A stretch of DNA of 64,000 nt from Rheinheimera tangshanensis (GTDB taxonomy: Bacteria > Pseudomonadota > Gammaproteobacteria > Enterobacterales > Alteromonadaceae): assembly GCF_014645135.1 (NCBI RefSeq), contig NZ_BMLH01000001.1, positions 806,001-870,000 of the forward strand. Direction: 5' to 3'. Position 1 is the first letter of the stretch; every line of letters starts with the position of its first letter. The notes below the pieces were generated by a model, which saw only the letters and a list, made by a program, of their open reading frames with translations, did not search any database and was not told the origin of the DNA. The translations under genes were made by a program, and so were the position numbers. This document shows, piece by piece, positions 49,738 through 57,738 of the stretch.

Positions 49738-50535
49738 TTGGATACATTACGTCATGCCAATATAGAAGGTGACAATGCATGGGTTGTGGATACAGCGCTA
49801 GCCTCTGCAGCGACTCTGCACAATATGGATGGTACTGAAGGACGATTAATAGTCACTCAGGATGAGCATGGTCAGGCGCGCTATATAGTACAAAACATGA
49901 GTCAAATCCCACTGAATGAGGATGCGAAGGCCTACATTCAGCAGCAAGGGCTGGGATATAGTTTTACGGAACAATACCAGTCGCAAGCTACGCAAGGCGG
50001 TTTTGGATATGACCTGTTCTCGGGCAAGCCTCTGGACGAAACTGGCCGTTATAGCGTTGGTTATATGGTAGAAGACAAAATATTCTCAGTGCCGCATTTT
50101 GCGTGTGGTACTGCAGAATGTGTGGCGCAAAAACAAAACATTGATTGGTCTGCACCTTCTGCGCAGGCTTATCATACGGCTCTGAGTGCTAAAGCCTTGG
50201 ATGATACATCGACTATTGCTACGGGAGTGTCACTGTTTACCCCGCTAGGCATTCTGACTAAAGGGCTTCATTATTATTCTCTGGGTTCATCAATGACATC
50301 AGGTTATCTTAAAGATGAGTTCTTGAAAACTTCAGTCTCAGAAGCGTCATCTTACTTATACGGCAAAGGGTTGGAAGAGAAGTTCGGTAAGGGGCTCGGT
50401 GGGCATATTAATTCCGGACTGTCTCTTATTGGTGTTCATGATGGTATTGGTGGTTTTGTTTCGGATACATATAAAATTATTTCTGAGGAACCTAATAAAA
50501 ATGTTGGAGAGTCAGATAATAGAGATGATAAATAA
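49738..50535 (+). CDS. Orphan toxin fragment D: glycine-rich exoprotein C-terminus, likely membrane-acting
   Basis: This 265-codon frame is open from 49708 inside M3's right end; TTG 49738 is only the first possible start, so the front of the protein is missing. The first half (TALASAATLHNMDGTEGRLI, TQDEHGQARYIVQNMSQIPL) looks like the end of a large exoprotein. The second half (VSLFTPLGILTKGLHYYSL, KGLEEKFGKGLGGHINSGLS) is glycine-rich and amphipathic. The next gene encodes a small membrane protein, the usual immunity partner of pore-forming toxins. Toxin identity is inference. Confidence 0.5.
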   Translation: MDTLRHANIEGDNAWVVDTALASAATLHNMDGTEGRLIVTQDEHGQARYIVQNMSQIPLNEDAKAYIQQQGLGYSFTEQYQSQATQGGFGYDLFSGKPLDETGRYSVGYMVEDKIFSVPHFACGTAECVAQKQNIDWSAPSAQAYHTALSAKALDDTSTIATGVSLFTPLGILTKGLHYYSLGSSMTSGYLKDEFLKTSVSEASSYLYGKGLEEKFGKGLGGHINSGLSLIGVHDGIGGFVSDTYKIISEEPNKNVGESDNRDDK

Positions 50536-50878
50536 AATGATAGAAAAAATATTGTGGCCTACCGAAAGTTTTTCACGAAAAAGTCGTATTTATGTACTTG
50601 TATTTTTCGCTCTTTTTTTCGGTTTCTTATTTTTATTAAAGACCAGAGAGGTCGTTTGGGATCGCGATGTATCTTTGCATCTTTTTGTTCTAATTTATGC
50701 CACCGTGTCCTGCTATGGGTTTCTATTTGATAGTGATATACCAGCGCCACCATCGTCTGGTAGCTTTGATAGGTCGGATACGCCTTCACAGCGCCTTAGA
50801 TTAATTGTGTTTTTATTTAGCAGCATATTGCTATGTTATTTGACATTTAGCGGGGGGTGGTTGACATCTCCAGATTAG
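50525..50878 (+). CDS. Small membrane protein, putative immunity protein for fragment D
   Basis: This protein of about 117 residues has three predicted transmembrane segments (IYVLVFFALFFGFLFLL, HLFVLIYATVSCYGFLF, LRLIVFLFSSILLCYLTF). The start is uncertain: ATG 50525 or 50537, both near the end of the preceding frame. TR3 follows 25 bp later. Membrane immunity proteins protect against pore-forming or inner-membrane toxins, which fits the preceding frame. No named family. Confidence 0.55.
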   Translation: MINKMIEKILWPTESFSRKSRIYVLVFFALFFGFLFLLKTREVVWDRDVSLHLFVLIYATVSCYGFLFDSDIPAPPSSGSFDRSDTPSQRLRLIVFLFSSILLCYLTFSGGWLTSPD

Positions 50879-50903
50879 ATGTCGTTTTTTATTTGTCCTG
50901 TTG

Positions 50904-51150
50904 TGTCCCGTTCATACCGTTCACACGATCTGGGCTCTTAAATTCAACAGGTTTTTGTTTAAAATTTAGTCATTAACCTGTTGTAACTGCTAAAGAATCC
51001 GGCCACTTCGCCAGATTTTTTTATGCCTGTAGCTTTAGACTTTTAGCTTTTCTGTTTTTCAGGCAGGGCAAAGCTGCATTCTATGTGAACGCTGTTTTTT
51101 CCTTGCCGAAAAAACGACCTCCCAGTTATTCCGGAACATCATAGCCACCT
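50904..51150. repeat. Toxin-cassette terminator repeat TR3 with long tail
   Basis: This full-length version includes the CAACAGGTT...AACCTGTTG hairpin, the terminator (CCGGCCACTTCGCCAG plus Ts) and the tail GCAGGGCAAAGCTGCATTC ... TTGCCGAAAAAACGACC ending CCGGAACATCATAGCCACC. The tail flows into the coding frame of toxin E. Confidence 0.85.
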
Positions 51151-51152
51151 AC

Positions 51153-52478
51153 ATGGGCGTAGACCCAACGCAGGCGAAAGTGCTGATGGCCAGTGATCCA
51201 CAATTTGCCGGAGCCTATTCAAGAGATACCGGCATTATTTATGTCAACGATGCAGCGCATGACGATGCGACAGCGGCAGTGACCACAGTGGGGCATGAAA
51301 CGCAGCATTATTTGGATAACCAACAAAACCCGGATGCAGTGCAGAGCCCGCAGTACCAAAGCAACAGGGAAGAGTATGCTGGTATTATGGGTAATGCTAC
51401 GGCGGATTATCTGAACTTTAACTTTGCGCAGAATAACTATGCGTTGGCGGGAAGTAATACACATAGTATTGGGGGAACATCCTCAGAGATTGAGCGTAAC
51501 CTGAATTTACTTTTGGATAATCGTGTCCTACTGGGGCAGGAAAATCCGGATTCGCTGGATTCATGCGGCCCGCTCTGCATAGCCAGATTACAAGCTGCGA
51601 CGCCTGTAACGACGAGTCCAGCTATTCCGGGAGTGGGTCAAAACGATGCACTGAACCAGAACGAAGCTGCGGCACTTGCATTAGAGCGGGGGTTAAAAGA
51701 CTTTGCCGGAACTTTAGGGAATTTAGGTTCAGGAGGCACTGCGGTTGCAACACTGACTGAGACGGAGGTGTTTGGTAAGCAACTGGACTCTTTTGAAGTC
51801 TTTGATATGTTGGAGGTTGGACAAGCCTATCAGATGCCTGATGGCAATGTTGTAGTCAAACGTGGCATCACCGATGTTTCTTTGGAGCAACCAGGTAGTG
51901 CGCTGCTCAATAGTTATGAGATGGTTACTCCAACGCAACTGGGGCAGCAGGGCGGTTTCCTTGCCCCGGATGAACCAGTCGTTACGGCATTACCTAATCC
52001 AGCCCCTATAAATCCGGGACTCATTGTTCTGGATAATACACCGCCTGAAATTCCGGGGCAGATAGGCGGTTTTGAAATCGGTGAAAGTTTACCGAGTCTG
52101 ACGGGAACTCCGGTGCATGAAGGGCATTGGAGTGATAGTATTTATTTGAGTGAGAGTGGTAATTTTGATAGTAAGTTTAATAAAAATGATCTGACTTCTG
52201 CCGCAAATAAACCTATCAATGATCAAGGGCTATCTGAAGCTGCTCGAGCGTGGGAAAAACATGCGGGAAGAGCCGGTGGAGTATTCGAACCGTTGAAAGG
52301 AAATCCAGCTCAAAAAAATGAAGCTGCCAGTCAATTTGTTAATAAAGTCTTGAACAATACAAATACTGTCAGGACTAATCTTTCTAGAGGCGGAGTAGAA
52401 TACCGTTTACCTGATGGTAGTGGTATTCGCTATGACTCAGATGGCTCATTCTCAGGTTTTCTAGATCCGAAGAGGTAA
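51153..52478 (+). CDS. Orphan toxin E: metallopeptidase-like pretoxin plus C-terminal toxin
   Basis: The frame is open upstream of the ATG at 51153 into TR3 (LFRNIIATYMGVDPT), so this too is a 5'-truncated exoprotein. Residues about 45-70 hold an HExxH-like motif (VTTVGHETQHYLDNQ), as in CdiA/FhaB pretoxin regions. A proline/glycine-rich linker follows (AIPGVGQNDALNQN; PGQIGGFEIGESLP). The last about 85 residues are a toxin tip (EAARAWEKHAGRAGGVFEPL, GVEYRLPDGSGIRYDSDGSF, SGFLDPKR) of a kind recurrent in CdiA and hemagglutinin proteins, possibly an RNase. It has the largest retained body of the array. Confidence 0.65.
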   Translation: MGVDPTQAKVLMASDPQFAGAYSRDTGIIYVNDAAHDDATAAVTTVGHETQHYLDNQQNPDAVQSPQYQSNREEYAGIMGNATADYLNFNFAQNNYALAGSNTHSIGGTSSEIERNLNLLLDNRVLLGQENPDSLDSCGPLCIARLQAATPVTTSPAIPGVGQNDALNQNEAAALALERGLKDFAGTLGNLGSGGTAVATLTETEVFGKQLDSFEVFDMLEVGQAYQMPDGNVVVKRGITDVSLEQPGSALLNSYEMVTPTQLGQQGGFLAPDEPVVTALPNPAPINPGLIVLDNTPPEIPGQIGGFEIGESLPSLTGTPVHEGHWSDSIYLSESGNFDSKFNKNDLTSAANKPINDQGLSEAARAWEKHAGRAGGVFEPLKGNPAQKNEAASQFVNKVLNNTNTVRTNLSRGGVEYRLPDGSGIRYDSDGSFSGFLDPKR

Positions 52479-52483
52479 GATGT

Positions 52484-52720
52484 ATGAAAAGTGATTTTAG
52501 TGTGGACTTTTTTAGTGACTCTCGTTACGAGCAGCTGACCGCAGAGATATCATATAAAGGGCAAATACTTTGTCAGCTTAATAAAGATAAAGGTGCTAAT
52601 TTGGTTGAGGTTGATTTTTTTATTGATAGTCGATTATTGTCAGAGTCAGTAGAAATGAAATTCTCATTAGATGAATTTATAGCTATCTTGAATGAAACAA
52701 AATTAGAATTACTTGCTTGA
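52484..52720 (+). CDS. Immunity protein for toxin E
   Basis: This 78-residue acidic protein starts 5 bp after toxin E. Its pattern (FFSDSRYEQLTAEISYKGQI, LCQLNKDKGANLVEVDFF) matches small immunity proteins that I have seen paired with the same toxin tail. It is followed by two consecutive terminator repeats. It is likely a functional immunity gene even if the toxin is silent, giving protection against relatives. Confidence 0.65.
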   Translation: MKSDFSVDFFSDSRYEQLTAEISYKGQILCQLNKDKGANLVEVDFFIDSRLLSESVEMKFSLDEFIAILNETKLELLA

Positions 52721-52722
52721 AT

Positions 52723-52870
52723 TGTCCCGTTCATACCGTTCATACCGTTCACACGATATGGGCTTATAAATTCAACAGGTTTTTGTTTGAAACTTAGCCA
52801 TTAACCTGTTGGAACTACAAAAAATCTGGCGATTCTGCCAGATTTTTTTATGCCTGTAGCTTTAGATTTT
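52723..52870. repeat. Toxin-cassette terminator repeat TR4
   Basis: Starts GTCCCGTTCATACCGTTCATACCG, where the CATACCGTT unit is tandemly duplicated. It carries the hairpin and terminator (TCTGGCGATTCTGCCAGA plus Ts) and is truncated after TGTAGCTTTAGAT, where TR5 begins. Confidence 0.8.
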
Positions 52871-52871
52871 C

Positions 52872-53108
52872 TGTCCCGTTCATACCGTTCACATGATTTG
52901 GGCTCTTAAATTCAACAGGTTTTTGTTCAAAACTTAGTCATCAACCTGTTGTAGCTACTAAAAAATCTGGCAACTTCGCCGGATTTTTTTATGCCTGTAG
53001 CTTTTAGTATTTTGCTTTTCTGTATTTCAGGCAGAGCAAAGCTGCATTCGGTGTGAACGCTGTTTTTGCCTTGCCGAAAAAACTACCTGCCAGCTATTCC
53101 GGAACATA
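52872..53108. repeat. Toxin-cassette terminator repeat TR5 with long tail
   Basis: Full-length copy directly behind TR4, with hairpin, terminator (CTGGCAACTTCGCCGG plus Ts) and the tail GCAGAGCAAAGCTGCATTC ... CCAGCTATTCCGGAACATAAT. It marks where a sixth cassette has been lost: no toxin follows. Confidence 0.8.
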
Positions 53109-53354
53109 ATACCCACACAAAACCCCATGCCATGCGCTCACCCACTGCGCTTTTTCTGCGTTTTTGTTTTGTCTGCCACGCCAGGCTTCGGCTGGCGTTA
53201 GCTCGTCTAAATTCTGGTACGTACGGATGTGGTTGCAGGGCAAGGCTGTAACTTGAGTGCTAAATTGTTAATGGATTGAATATTGTTTTTAAATTAAAAG
53301 GAATATCCGTTAAGCTAAGCGGCAATTTAAATAGTAACTTCTTAAGGATAAGTG
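53109..53354. other. Right boundary of the toxin island
   Basis: 246 bp between the last repeat and the SPFH gene. A hairpin (CGCCAGGCTTCGGCTGGCG) lies near 53180, and GCAGGGCAAGGCTGTAAC near 53236 resembles part of the TR tail. No convincing gene. AAGGA at 53344 is the ribosome site of the next gene. Confidence 0.4.
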
Positions 53355-54293
53355 ATGGTAGAAACGAATTTAATAGTCACTGCGGCATTGGTGTTGGCTG
53401 TGCTGATCCTGATTGGCAAAACCGTAGTGATAGTGCCACAGAATATGACCTACATAGTGGAGCGACTGGGCAAATACTACAACACCCAAACCGCGGGTTT
53501 GCAATTTGTGATCCCTTTTATTGACCGTATCGCCTACCGCGTGTCATTGAAAGAGAGCGCTATTGATATTCCCAGTCAGTCGGCTATTACCAAAGACAAC
53601 ATCAGCCTGACGATAGACGGTGTGTTGTATATCAAAGTGATGGAACCTTACAAAGCTTCTTATGGCATTGATAACTATGTGTATGCCGTGATCCAGCTGG
53701 CGCAAACCTCGATGCGTTCTGAAATTGGTAAGCTGGATTTAGATAAAACCTTTGAAGAACGTGACAGCCTGAATATAAAAATTATTCATGCCATTAATCA
53801 GGCCTCTGCCGCCTGGGGTGTGCAGGTGATGCGTTATGAAATTAAAGACATTAACCCGCCGGCTTCGGTGTTAGATGCGATGGAAAAACAGATGCGTGCC
53901 GAGCGGGAAAAACGCGCTTCTATTTTAGATTCCGAAGGTAAGCGTCAGGCTGCTATCAACATAGCCGAAGGTGATAAACAAGCTACTGTATTAGCGGCCG
54001 AAGCTGAGCGTGAGCAGCAGGTGCTGAAAGCTGAAGGTGAAGCCCGTTCTATTGAACTGGTGGCTGAAGCTAAGGCGAAGGCATTAACTATGATAGGTCA
54101 GGCGGCTGCTACCTCTGAAGGTCAGGCTGCTGTGTTACTGGACCTGGCGACTGAAGCTATAGCGGCGAAAAAAGCCATAGCCCGCGAGTCGACTGTGGTA
54201 CTGATGGATAACGACAAATCCTCAGCGGGTAATACGGTAGCTGAAGCTTTGGGTGTAGTGGCGGCAATTCAAAAGTCAGGAACTTTATCCTAA
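53355..54293 (+). CDS. SPFH/stomatin-like membrane protease-associated protein (QmcA type)
   Basis: This inner-membrane protein of the stomatin/prohibitin/flotillin group forms membrane-bound oligomers. It has one N-terminal helix (IVTAALVLAVLILIGKTVVI), the SPFH domain (PQNMTYIVERLGKYYNTQTA, AYRVSLKESAIDIPSQSAIT, SEIGKLDLDKTFEERDSLN) and a long coiled coil rich in Ala/Glu (EGDKQATVLAAEAEREQQVL). ATG 53355 has AAGGA 6 bases upstream. At 312 aa it fits QmcA/paraslipin. An NfeD gene follows 9 bp later, the usual partner. Confidence 0.92.
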   Translation: MVETNLIVTAALVLAVLILIGKTVVIVPQNMTYIVERLGKYYNTQTAGLQFVIPFIDRIAYRVSLKESAIDIPSQSAITKDNISLTIDGVLYIKVMEPYKASYGIDNYVYAVIQLAQTSMRSEIGKLDLDKTFEERDSLNIKIIHAINQASAAWGVQVMRYEIKDINPPASVLDAMEKQMRAEREKRASILDSEGKRQAAINIAEGDKQATVLAAEAEREQQVLKAEGEARSIELVAEAKAKALTMIGQAAATSEGQAAVLLDLATEAIAAKKAIARESTVVLMDNDKSSAGNTVAEALGVVAAIQKSGTLS

Positions 54294-54302
54294 GGAGTGT
54301 TG

Positions 54303-54776
54303 ATGGAGCTGAATCTGCTATCAGGCTTGTTGTTATTGGCTTTGTTATGTCTGGCTATGCTGCCTTTTGCTATTCCTGGTGTATTGGAAGTGCTACTGGC
54401 TCTGGCTATAGGAGCTTTTGTTACTGCTGCTTTGATTTGGTTTGGCTGGTTGCCGGAGGACACCAGTCTGGTGCTGCTTAGCCTGGCGATGTTAACGGCC
54501 TTGTCGGCACTGCTGTTGTGGAAACCTTTACGTAAGCTGCAAAAAACCGGGATCCGTTTACAGGAAGACAGCGCTATTTCTGATTTCGTTGGTACTGAGC
54601 TGATATTGACTGAGCTGGCCAGCAAAGACAGTGATAGTCATATTCAGTTTTGTGGTCTGGAATGGCGGGTACGTTTAGATCCGACAGAAATGGCGACTAC
54701 GATAGAGGCAGGGCAGGCTGTGCTGATAAGCTCTGCCAGCGTCGGTTTTTTACTGGTCAAACGTAAAAGCTTCTGA
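54303..54776 (+). CDS. NfeD-like membrane protein
   Basis: This 157-aa NfeD-like protein works with the upstream SPFH protein in membrane-domain organisation. N-terminal helices (LLSGLLLLALLCLAMLPFAI, VLEVLLALAIGAFVTAALIW, LVLLSLAMLTALSALLLW) precede an OB-fold C-terminal domain (FVGTELILTE, WRVRLDPTEMATTIEAGQAV, GFLLVKRK). ATG 54303 follows AAGGAG. It lacks the serine-protease domain of long NfeD. The operon is SPFH-NfeD. Confidence 0.9.
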   Translation: MELNLLSGLLLLALLCLAMLPFAIPGVLEVLLALAIGAFVTAALIWFGWLPEDTSLVLLSLAMLTALSALLLWKPLRKLQKTGIRLQEDSAISDFVGTELILTELASKDSDSHIQFCGLEWRVRLDPTEMATTIEAGQAVLISSASVGFLLVKRKSF

Positions 54777-54790
54777 GGGCTGCAGGGTTT

Positions 54791-57334
54791 TTAGCTTAAT
54801 CTGAAACCCTGTTGCTCAAAATCAGTCAGCCACTGGCTAAACCTGGCAAAAGGCATAGGTTTAGCCAATAGATATCCCTGCACCGCATCTGCGCCTAAAC
54901 GCCGGACAAATTCCAGTTCTTTAACGGTTTCCACTCCTTCAATCACTGTATAGAGTTGCAGGGATCTGCCGAGCATCACCGCATAACGCAGCACTGTGTC
55001 GTCATTCAGTCGTATCGCCTGACACAGCAAATCCCGGTCTATTTTAAGTTCGCCCAAAGGTAAACCTTGCAGGCGGGCTAAAGAGGACTGGCCTACCCCA
55101 AAATCGTCCAGCGAAATACGGATATTGGAGCGTTCCAGTAGTTTGAGGGCTTGTTCTGAGTCTTTCACCAGGTCCACAAAAGCAGTTTCTGTCAGCTCCA
55201 GTTGCAGCGGCACTGTCGACTGACTGGTGCTTTTTACCGCTTCGATCACGCGGGATATTAAGGCGGTATTACGTAAATCCAGTGGCGATATATTCATAGA
55301 CAAACGCAAATGAGCTCCGGTGTCAGCCAGTTGTTTTTGCAGTAGCAGCGTTTTATTCAGCACCCATTCTGTCACCTGACTGATCATGCCGGTTTGTTCA
55401 GCCAGAGGAATAAAATCTGTTGGTGAAATTTGGCCCATTTTGGGGTGATACCAGCGGATCAACAGCTCAGCTGCATGAATTTTTTGCTGCTTCATATCCA
55501 ATATGGGCTGGACATAAAGCTCCAGTAAATCGTCCTGTAGCGCTATATTCAGTTCAGACAATAAGTGAATATGCTCGAGGTTCTGCTCCAGATATAAAGG
55601 CTCGTAAGGCAAATAGTCTCCGGCTCTGTCGGCATGTTCTATCGCCGCTAAGGCTAAGTCCAGTGTGTCAGTCGCTTTGGCGCAGTCCACCGGATAATGC
55701 ACTGAGCTGTACACTGTGCCTAAATCCAGCTGTAAATTGTCGACCATCAGTAAAGCATCAAGCTGATAACGCAATTGCTCAAACTGGGAGCGGAAATCTG
55801 TCGGTGCGATCAGCACGGCATAACTGTCGCGCTCCAGCGCAAATAAGCTGGGGTAGTGCGCTTCTGTCTGGCGCTGTTGTTCGCCCCAGCGTTTGAGTAA
55901 TTTGCTGCAACCTGTGATGGTGTGGTTGGCTTCTTCAACCCCTAAAGCGCGTTCGATCTGGCGAAAGCGTTGATGGACAATCATGACCAGATAAAAATTG
56001 CTGTCCCGCTGTTCATCCAATTGCTCAAGACGATTGAGCAAGGCTGTTTTATTGGGTAAACCTGAAATATGCTCGGTCAGCGCTTGTTGTAATGCTTTGT
56101 GCTGCATGCTTTGAATATGCTGTTGTTGATCAAGAATTTGCTGCTGAAAAGCGATTTTTTTGTTCTTTTCCAGATGCAGGTTTTGCAACATCGCAAAGAC
56201 AAAAAATAAGGCCGATAACGCATTGCCTATTTCCATCGCTGAATTAGTCAGCATCACAGCGGGGAGATAGCCTTTGCTGCGTAAGATCATCACCGCTATA
56301 CCTGTCAACATAGTGAGCAGAGCCAGAGCAAAAAATACCGCATTGGCGTGGCGTTTATGCAGCAGCCAAAAGCTGGCTAACAGCATCAGGCAACCTGTCA
56401 GTGCTGTCAGTTCAACCCCGGACTTTTTCAGCCAGTAAGCGCCAAGCCAGGGGCTCGCCAGCATTAAGAGCACAGCAAAAGCTGCTATCAGTTGGAAAGG
56501 CCACATCAGCCATTTTGGGGTATCGGCGCCACGGAAAAATGACAACATAAAACCTGAAGCAAACAAGGAACCAAAAACAGCACCGTATTCAATCACTACA
56601 TTGTAATCCGGTGATTGCGGCCAGACGTAAGCAAATAATAAGCCGTTGATCTCGAGCTGAATTAACACCAGCGTTAAAAACATGCCGGAGAAGGCTAAAA
56701 AATAACTATGGCGGTAAATCAGATAAAAACCGGCAGAAAGGGCAATCAGGCATAAAAAAATACCACTGAACAAACTATGGATAAACACAGCCAGATGCTC
56801 CTGTTGCTCCATTTCCATTGTGCTGCTGCGCTGCAGCGGCAGCATATTGGCACCCTGATTACTGACTTTGGCATAGAGCCATAGGTCTTCTGAGCTGGCA
56901 GGTAACAGAATGACGAAATTCAGTGTCGGTAAAGGCCGCAGGCTGTACAACTGCTGGTCGCCCAACTGATGACTTTGTAAAACCTGCAGTTGATTATCCA
57001 GTACATAGAGCTCGAGCCTGTCAATGAAGGGGGCTAATACAGACAAAGCTGTTGTTGTGCTGCTGGCACTCAGGCGGGTTTTATACCAAAAATCGCTTTG
57101 CTGATAACCCAGGCTGGAGGTTGTATCTGGTAACAGTTGCCACTGATCGGCGGGTTGGAACAGCAGTTGCTGCAAAGTTGAAGTTTGTTCAGTCGCAGGA
57201 AAATAGTACAGCTCATTGATGGGTTTAAGCGCTTGCTGCGGCACCAGATGAAACAGTACCAGAGCGCCCAGTACCAGAGCACATAAAGTTGAAACAATTA
57301 AAGTTTTGAACAAAGGGCTTTGCTGGAAGGTCAT
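54791..57334 (-). CDS. 7TMR-DISM sensor with degenerate GGDEF and EAL domains (c-di-GMP phosphodiesterase)
   Basis: This 847-aa inner-membrane signalling protein has an N-terminal signal/helix, a DISM extracellular sensor (FPATEQTSTLQQLLFQPADQ, QSDFWYKTRL), seven membrane helices (about residues 185-395), a coiled coil, then a GGDEF-like domain and an EAL domain. The GGDEF site is degenerate (ERDSY in FALERDSYAVLI), so no cyclase activity is expected. The EAL domain is intact in AELLIRW, NISPLDL, LTETAF, SLDDFGVGQSSL, LKIDRDL and VIEGVET, suggesting active c-di-GMP hydrolysis. It converges with nfeD and ends 14 bp from it. Confidence 0.92.
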   Translation of the reverse strand: MTFQQSPLFKTLIVSTLCALVLGALVLFHLVPQQALKPINELYYFPATEQTSTLQQLLFQPADQWQLLPDTTSSLGYQQSDFWYKTRLSASSTTTALSVLAPFIDRLELYVLDNQLQVLQSHQLGDQQLYSLRPLPTLNFVILLPASSEDLWLYAKVSNQGANMLPLQRSSTMEMEQQEHLAVFIHSLFSGIFLCLIALSAGFYLIYRHSYFLAFSGMFLTLVLIQLEINGLLFAYVWPQSPDYNVVIEYGAVFGSLFASGFMLSFFRGADTPKWLMWPFQLIAAFAVLLMLASPWLGAYWLKKSGVELTALTGCLMLLASFWLLHKRHANAVFFALALLTMLTGIAVMILRSKGYLPAVMLTNSAMEIGNALSALFFVFAMLQNLHLEKNKKIAFQQQILDQQQHIQSMQHKALQQALTEHISGLPNKTALLNRLEQLDEQRDSNFYLVMIVHQRFRQIERALGVEEANHTITGCSKLLKRWGEQQRQTEAHYPSLFALERDSYAVLIAPTDFRSQFEQLRYQLDALLMVDNLQLDLGTVYSSVHYPVDCAKATDTLDLALAAIEHADRAGDYLPYEPLYLEQNLEHIHLLSELNIALQDDLLELYVQPILDMKQQKIHAAELLIRWYHPKMGQISPTDFIPLAEQTGMISQVTEWVLNKTLLLQKQLADTGAHLRLSMNISPLDLRNTALISRVIEAVKSTSQSTVPLQLELTETAFVDLVKDSEQALKLLERSNIRISLDDFGVGQSSLARLQGLPLGELKIDRDLLCQAIRLNDDTVLRYAVMLGRSLQLYTVIEGVETVKELEFVRRLGADAVQGYLLAKPMPFARFSQWLTDFEQQGFRLS

Positions 57335-57738
57335 AACGGCTCAGTGAAAAGGCACCTGTTTTAACCTTAGCTGGCAGGCTCTCAGATGCAATGCGTAAAT
57401 TGATAAATTCATTCATTTTTTGATATGGATTAGGTTTTAGCCAGCAGATGTGCAGTGCTCGCTTCAGGTTGGCTTGCTCTGTTCGAAATTATTGAACAGC
57501 CTTATCAGTTTTTATTGCTTTTTATTTAAGCTGAACCCGGGATAATAGGGGGCGAACACTTTAGGTATTAACTAAGTAAATCAAATAGATAAGTTGTTTT
57601 TCGAGACTTCTGGGTTTTTACCGACCGAATGCGCAGAGACTTGCACTACTGCCAGACGAGTACAACCAGAGCCTTGTTCATTTTTTCTGTATGAAGAGAA
57701 AATCAGGCCGCGTTGATTTTTAATGAAGGAATAGCGTT
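57335..57738. other. Divergent intergenic region
   Basis: 404 bp between the EAL gene and the hydrolase gene, both starting here. No gene, repeat or RNA could be supported. GAAGGA at 57724-57729 serves the hydrolase. AT-rich promoter-like sequence lies around 57500-57600. Confidence 0.4.

Noticed and set aside
46256-53108. Regularly recurring repeats that might be a CRISPR array
   Set aside because: The repeat units are 125-250 bp long, spaced by 0.15-3 kb and separated by coding genes; no short direct repeats with unique spacers and no cas genes are seen.
45121-53108. A complete contact-dependent inhibition or Rhs locus
   Set aside because: No TPS transporter, no long exoprotein N-terminus, no Rhs core or VgrG is encoded; only tips and immunity genes are present.
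53066-53251. A plus-strand frame of 61 codons after TR5
   Set aside because: It begins in the TR tail and has a Cys/Arg-rich chance composition with no homology; it is probably not a gene.
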